From JACCTU01 sp963809175 (lineage in GTDB: Bacteria; Actinomycetota; Thermoleophilia; Gaiellales; Gaiellaceae), in NCBI GenBank assembly GCA_963809175.1, contig CAWEIK010000002.1:62001-126000 (forward strand): a stretch of 64,000 bases of DNA, written 5' to 3'. The translations under genes and the position numbers were made by a program. Positions 60,668 through 64,000 of this stretch are shown piece by piece. The notes under the pieces are model-generated. The model worked only from the letters and a program-made list of their open reading frames with translations. It was not told the origin of the DNA and ran no database searches. The number at the start of each line of letters is the position of its first letter. Position 1 is the stretch's first letter.

Positions 60668-61351
60668 GTGGCCGCCGTGGCGCCCCAGGGACATTCGGTC
60701 GACGAGTACCTCGAGACGATCTACTTCCTGGCCTTCCCGATCGGCGAGTACCGGCCGATGGCCGAGGGGCTCCCGACGGTGGCGGTGCGCGTCGCGGAGA
60801 TGCTCGGCGTCTCTCGCGCCTCGGCGGGCGAGATGCTGAAGCGGCTCGAGTCGGAGGGGCTGATCGAGCGCGGCGAGCACAAGGAGGCCCTGCTGACGAA
60901 GACCGGACGGGCGCGGGCCGAGAAGGTCGTGCGCAAGCACCGCCTGATCGAGCGGCTGCTCACGGACTTCATGGGCTACACCGCCGCGGAAGCGCACGTG
61001 CACGCCGACGAGCTCGGCGACACCTTCAGCGACGACATGGTCGACCGCATCGCGGAGAAGCTCGGCAACCCGGAGCGCTGCCCGCACGGCTGGCCGGTCG
61101 ACCCCGACTTCGAGCAGCGCGAGAACGACGAGCTCGCCCCGCTCGCGAACCTCGCCCCCGGCACGAAGGCGACGATCGTCCGGCTCGCCGAGCACGACGG
61201 CGACCTGCTGCACTGGTTCTACGACCATGGCCTCGAGCCGGGCCGCGAGCTCGAGGTTCGCTCGAACGAGCCCTTCGCCGTGCAGCTGAACGGCGGCGAG
61301 GTCGCGCTCACGGACAAGGCCGCCGAGGGTTTGTTCGTGCGCCCCGCCTAG
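60668..61351 (+). CDS. DtxR-family metal-dependent regulator
   Basis: 227 residues, GTG 60668 (GTG 60677 is an alternative). Winged helix with YLETIYFLAFPIGEY and RVAEMLGVSRASAGEMLKRL; dimer/metal domain KHRLIERLLTDFMGYTAAEA; C-terminal FeoA/SH3-like domain LAPGTKATIVRLAEHDGDLL. His and Glu of the first metal site are kept (KHRLIE, HVHADE), but the stretch matching the second site reads HADELGDTFSDD and lacks the usual Cys or Glu-His ligands. It probably represses the adjacent importer. Confidence 0.92.
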   Translation: MAAVAPQGHSVDEYLETIYFLAFPIGEYRPMAEGLPTVAVRVAEMLGVSRASAGEMLKRLESEGLIERGEHKEALLTKTGRARAEKVVRKHRLIERLLTDFMGYTAAEAHVHADELGDTFSDDMVDRIAEKLGNPERCPHGWPVDPDFEQRENDELAPLANLAPGTKATIVRLAEHDGDLLHWFYDHGLEPGRELEVRSNEPFAVQLNGGEVALTDKAAEGLFVRPA

Positions 61352-62027
61352 GGCGTGACGTCGACGAACTCGATCGTGACGCTCCTGAAACCGAGCGCCT
61401 TCAGCAGGCCGACGAGCATCAGGCGCGTGTTCTGCTCGGCGCGGACGACGATGCTCGGGCTCTCCTCCGCCGCGTCCATCAGCTTCTCCTCCGCGAGCAC
61501 GTAGAGCTCCTGCTCGCTCGTCGGGTTGTCCTGGAAGATCGAGGCGACGCGGTCGATCAGGCCGCGGTCGCGGTCGTAGACGTAGCTGCGCGTCGGGTCG
61601 ACGCGCGCACCGAAGATCTCCGCGTGGGGCAGCTCGAGGTGAACGGTGCGCCGGTTGTCCGAGACGCGCACGGCCTCGTCCTCGAGCGCTGAGAAGTCGA
61701 CGCCGGCGTCGACGTCGCCCACCGCGACGAACAGGACGCGCTCACCGCGAATCGGCGACGGGACGAATTGCGTGTCCTTCTCGAGGTCGACGATCACCTC
61801 GTAGTGGCCTGTCGCTGCCTGGAACCGGCGCAGGTTCTCGATCGACTTCAGCACGACGGGGCTGCTGCGGTCGACCGTCTCTTCCCGGAACGGGTTGCCG
61901 AACGACGGGAAGCAACCGCCGAGGCCGCCGAAGGCGACCCAGAGCGCGAGTACGAGCAGCGCCGCGCCCGAGAGCAGGCGAGGCAGGTCGGTGCGCGGCC
62001 GGGCCGGAGTCGGTGGCGGCGGCTCGG

Positions 62028-62031
<4 letters not shown>
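61348..62031 (-). CDS. DUF4230 family membrane-anchored protein
   Basis: Assigned from CTG 62031, which overlaps the metK TGA (CTGA), giving MTEPPPPTPARPRTDLPRLL and one membrane helix (LSGAALLVLALWVAFGGLGG). The first ordinary start (GTG 61854) would discard this helix although the frame and sense are continuous. The outer domain has HYEVIVDLEKDTQFVPSPIR, VHLELPHAEIFGARVDPTRS and LKALGFRSVTIEFVD. DUF4230 function is unknown. The stop interlocks with the regulator gene. Confidence 0.8.
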
Positions 62032-63320
<1,289 letters not shown>

Positions 63321-63334
63321 CGGCGGCAGACTAC

Positions 63335-64000
63335 CTACTGGATGTGGACGAAAACCGTCTGAGCCGAGGTGGCTCCGTCCGCCTCGCTCCAGGCGACCAC
63401 CGAGCTGACCGGCCGCAGGTTCTCGAGCGCCTCCTTCGGCACGTCGACGCCCGCATAGCCGGCGAGCGCGAGCAGTGGGAGCGCGTCCGCGACGTCGACG
63501 TAGAGGAAGCCCCCGGTCTGGTCGGGCATGCCCGCAGCGTCCTTCGCCTCGCGGAAGTCCTCGTCGTCGGCGAGCGTCCCGCCCACCCTGGCCCGCTCGA
63601 GCGCCTGGGCCGGGTTCGACGCGGTCGTGGCGACGACCTGATCCCCGACGACGGCAACCCGGATCGGCAGCGGCGCGCCCTCGAGCAGCTCTTGCAGCTG
63701 CTGCTGCGTCCGCGCCGGCGACGACGTGGTGAGCACCAGGGTCACCTCGGGGAAGCCCGGGGCCGGCAGCACCCAGAACGCGCCCTCGCCTTCGATATCT
63801 GCGACGAGCTGGTCGACGCGAACGCCGAACAGGGTCGCGAGCGGGGCAAGCGCCGAGGTCTGCGCGCGGAGGCTCTTCGTGTCGAACGAGAGGAACACGA
63901 GCGCGTCGGCGGGTGCCTCGTCGATGCGGCGCGAGGTGTAGTTCGCGCCGGCTTCCGCGGTCGATCGCTCGACGAACGTCGCGGCAGCGCCGTCGTCGCG
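63335..64000 (-). CDS. DUF3352-like protein, 5' end outside window
   Basis: The frame is open to the right edge (222 codons including stop visible), so the start is missing. Visible sequence: NYTSRRIDEAPADALVFLSF, LFGVRVDQLVADIEGEGAFW, VVGDQVVATTASNPAQALER, TGGFLYVDVADALPLLALAG. This resembles the C-terminal part of DUF3352 proteins, which are usually secreted or anchored and uncharacterised. Separated from metK by 14 bases. Confidence 0.72.
   Translation of the reverse strand, partial: RDDGAAATFVERSTAEAGANYTSRRIDEAPADALVFLSFDTKSLRAQTSALAPLATLFGVRVDQLVADIEGEGAFWVLPAPGFPEVTLVLTTSSPARTQQQLQELLEGAPLPIRVAVVGDQVVATTASNPAQALERARVGGTLADDEDFREAKDAAGMPDQTGGFLYVDVADALPLLALAGYAGVDVPKEALENLRPVSSVVAWSEADGATSAQTVFVHIQ

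Overview
The window is very GC-rich, gene-dense bacterial chromosome. Gene order points to an actinobacterium: rpsP-KH-rimM-trmD-lepB-rplS-rnhB-yraN...comM-dprA; yceD-rpmF-plsX-acpP-rnc-smc...ftsY-ffh; asp23-fakA-recG-rsmD-coaD; priA-def-fmt-rsmB-rpe-ribD-ribE-ribBA-ribH. A deep-branching lineage such as Thermoleophilia is my inference from a compact SMC, a three-part transhydrogenase and a baeRF protein; it is not proven here. Starts are mostly GTG with some TTG, and neighbouring genes usually overlap by GTGA, ATGA or TTGA. No rRNA, tRNA, CRISPR array, transposase or integrase was recognised, and no gene-free stretch exceeds 300 bases.

Layout. 1-2.9 kb: gene fragment, baeRF protein, thioredoxin reductase, zinc-ribbon/PAS protein. 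2.9-9.9 kb: leftward repair operon addB-like, addA-like, nth. 9.9-12.9 kb: zinc-finger protein, topoisomerase IB, isocitrate/isopropylmalate dehydrogenase-like gene, HD-GYP protein. 13-17.8 kb: three-gene transhydrogenase, ornithine-cyclodeaminase-family gene, FAD oxidoreductase. 17.8-20.3 kb: dprA and comM. 20.3-24.3 kb: an uncharacterised five-gene cassette. 24.3-31.4 kb: DNA methyltransferase, then the large ribosome/tRNA/secretion operon up to ffh. 31.5-39.4 kb: dodecin, ftsY, smc, rnc and lipid genes. 39.4-47.4 kb: LysR, coaD, rsmD, recG and a FakA/FakB pair with a receiver protein between them. 47.4-57 kb: rpmB, riboflavin genes and translation/replication-restart genes. 57-61.4 kb: an iron-type ABC importer with its DtxR-family regulator and three matching operator palindromes. 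61.4-64 kb: DUF4230 protein, metK and a partial DUF3352-like gene.

The best candidate for an undescribed system is the 20.3-24.3 kb cassette. Five co-directional genes lie where actinobacteria normally place yraN beside comM. They encode a Cys-rich beta protein, a transglutaminase-like protein, a beta-domain protein, an NlpC/P60-like protein and a paralogue of the latter's N-terminal domain. The cassette has its own promoter, is less GC-rich than its surroundings, and is flanked by an imperfect direct repeat whose right copy covers the end of the methyltransferase gene.

A caution: at least 15 genes, including essential ones (smc, trmD, fmt, priA, rpe), are each split by an apparent single-base indel. 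This pattern looks like base-level assembly error rather than gene decay. I annotate these genes as whole, give each break point, and the reader should treat their sequences as provisional.
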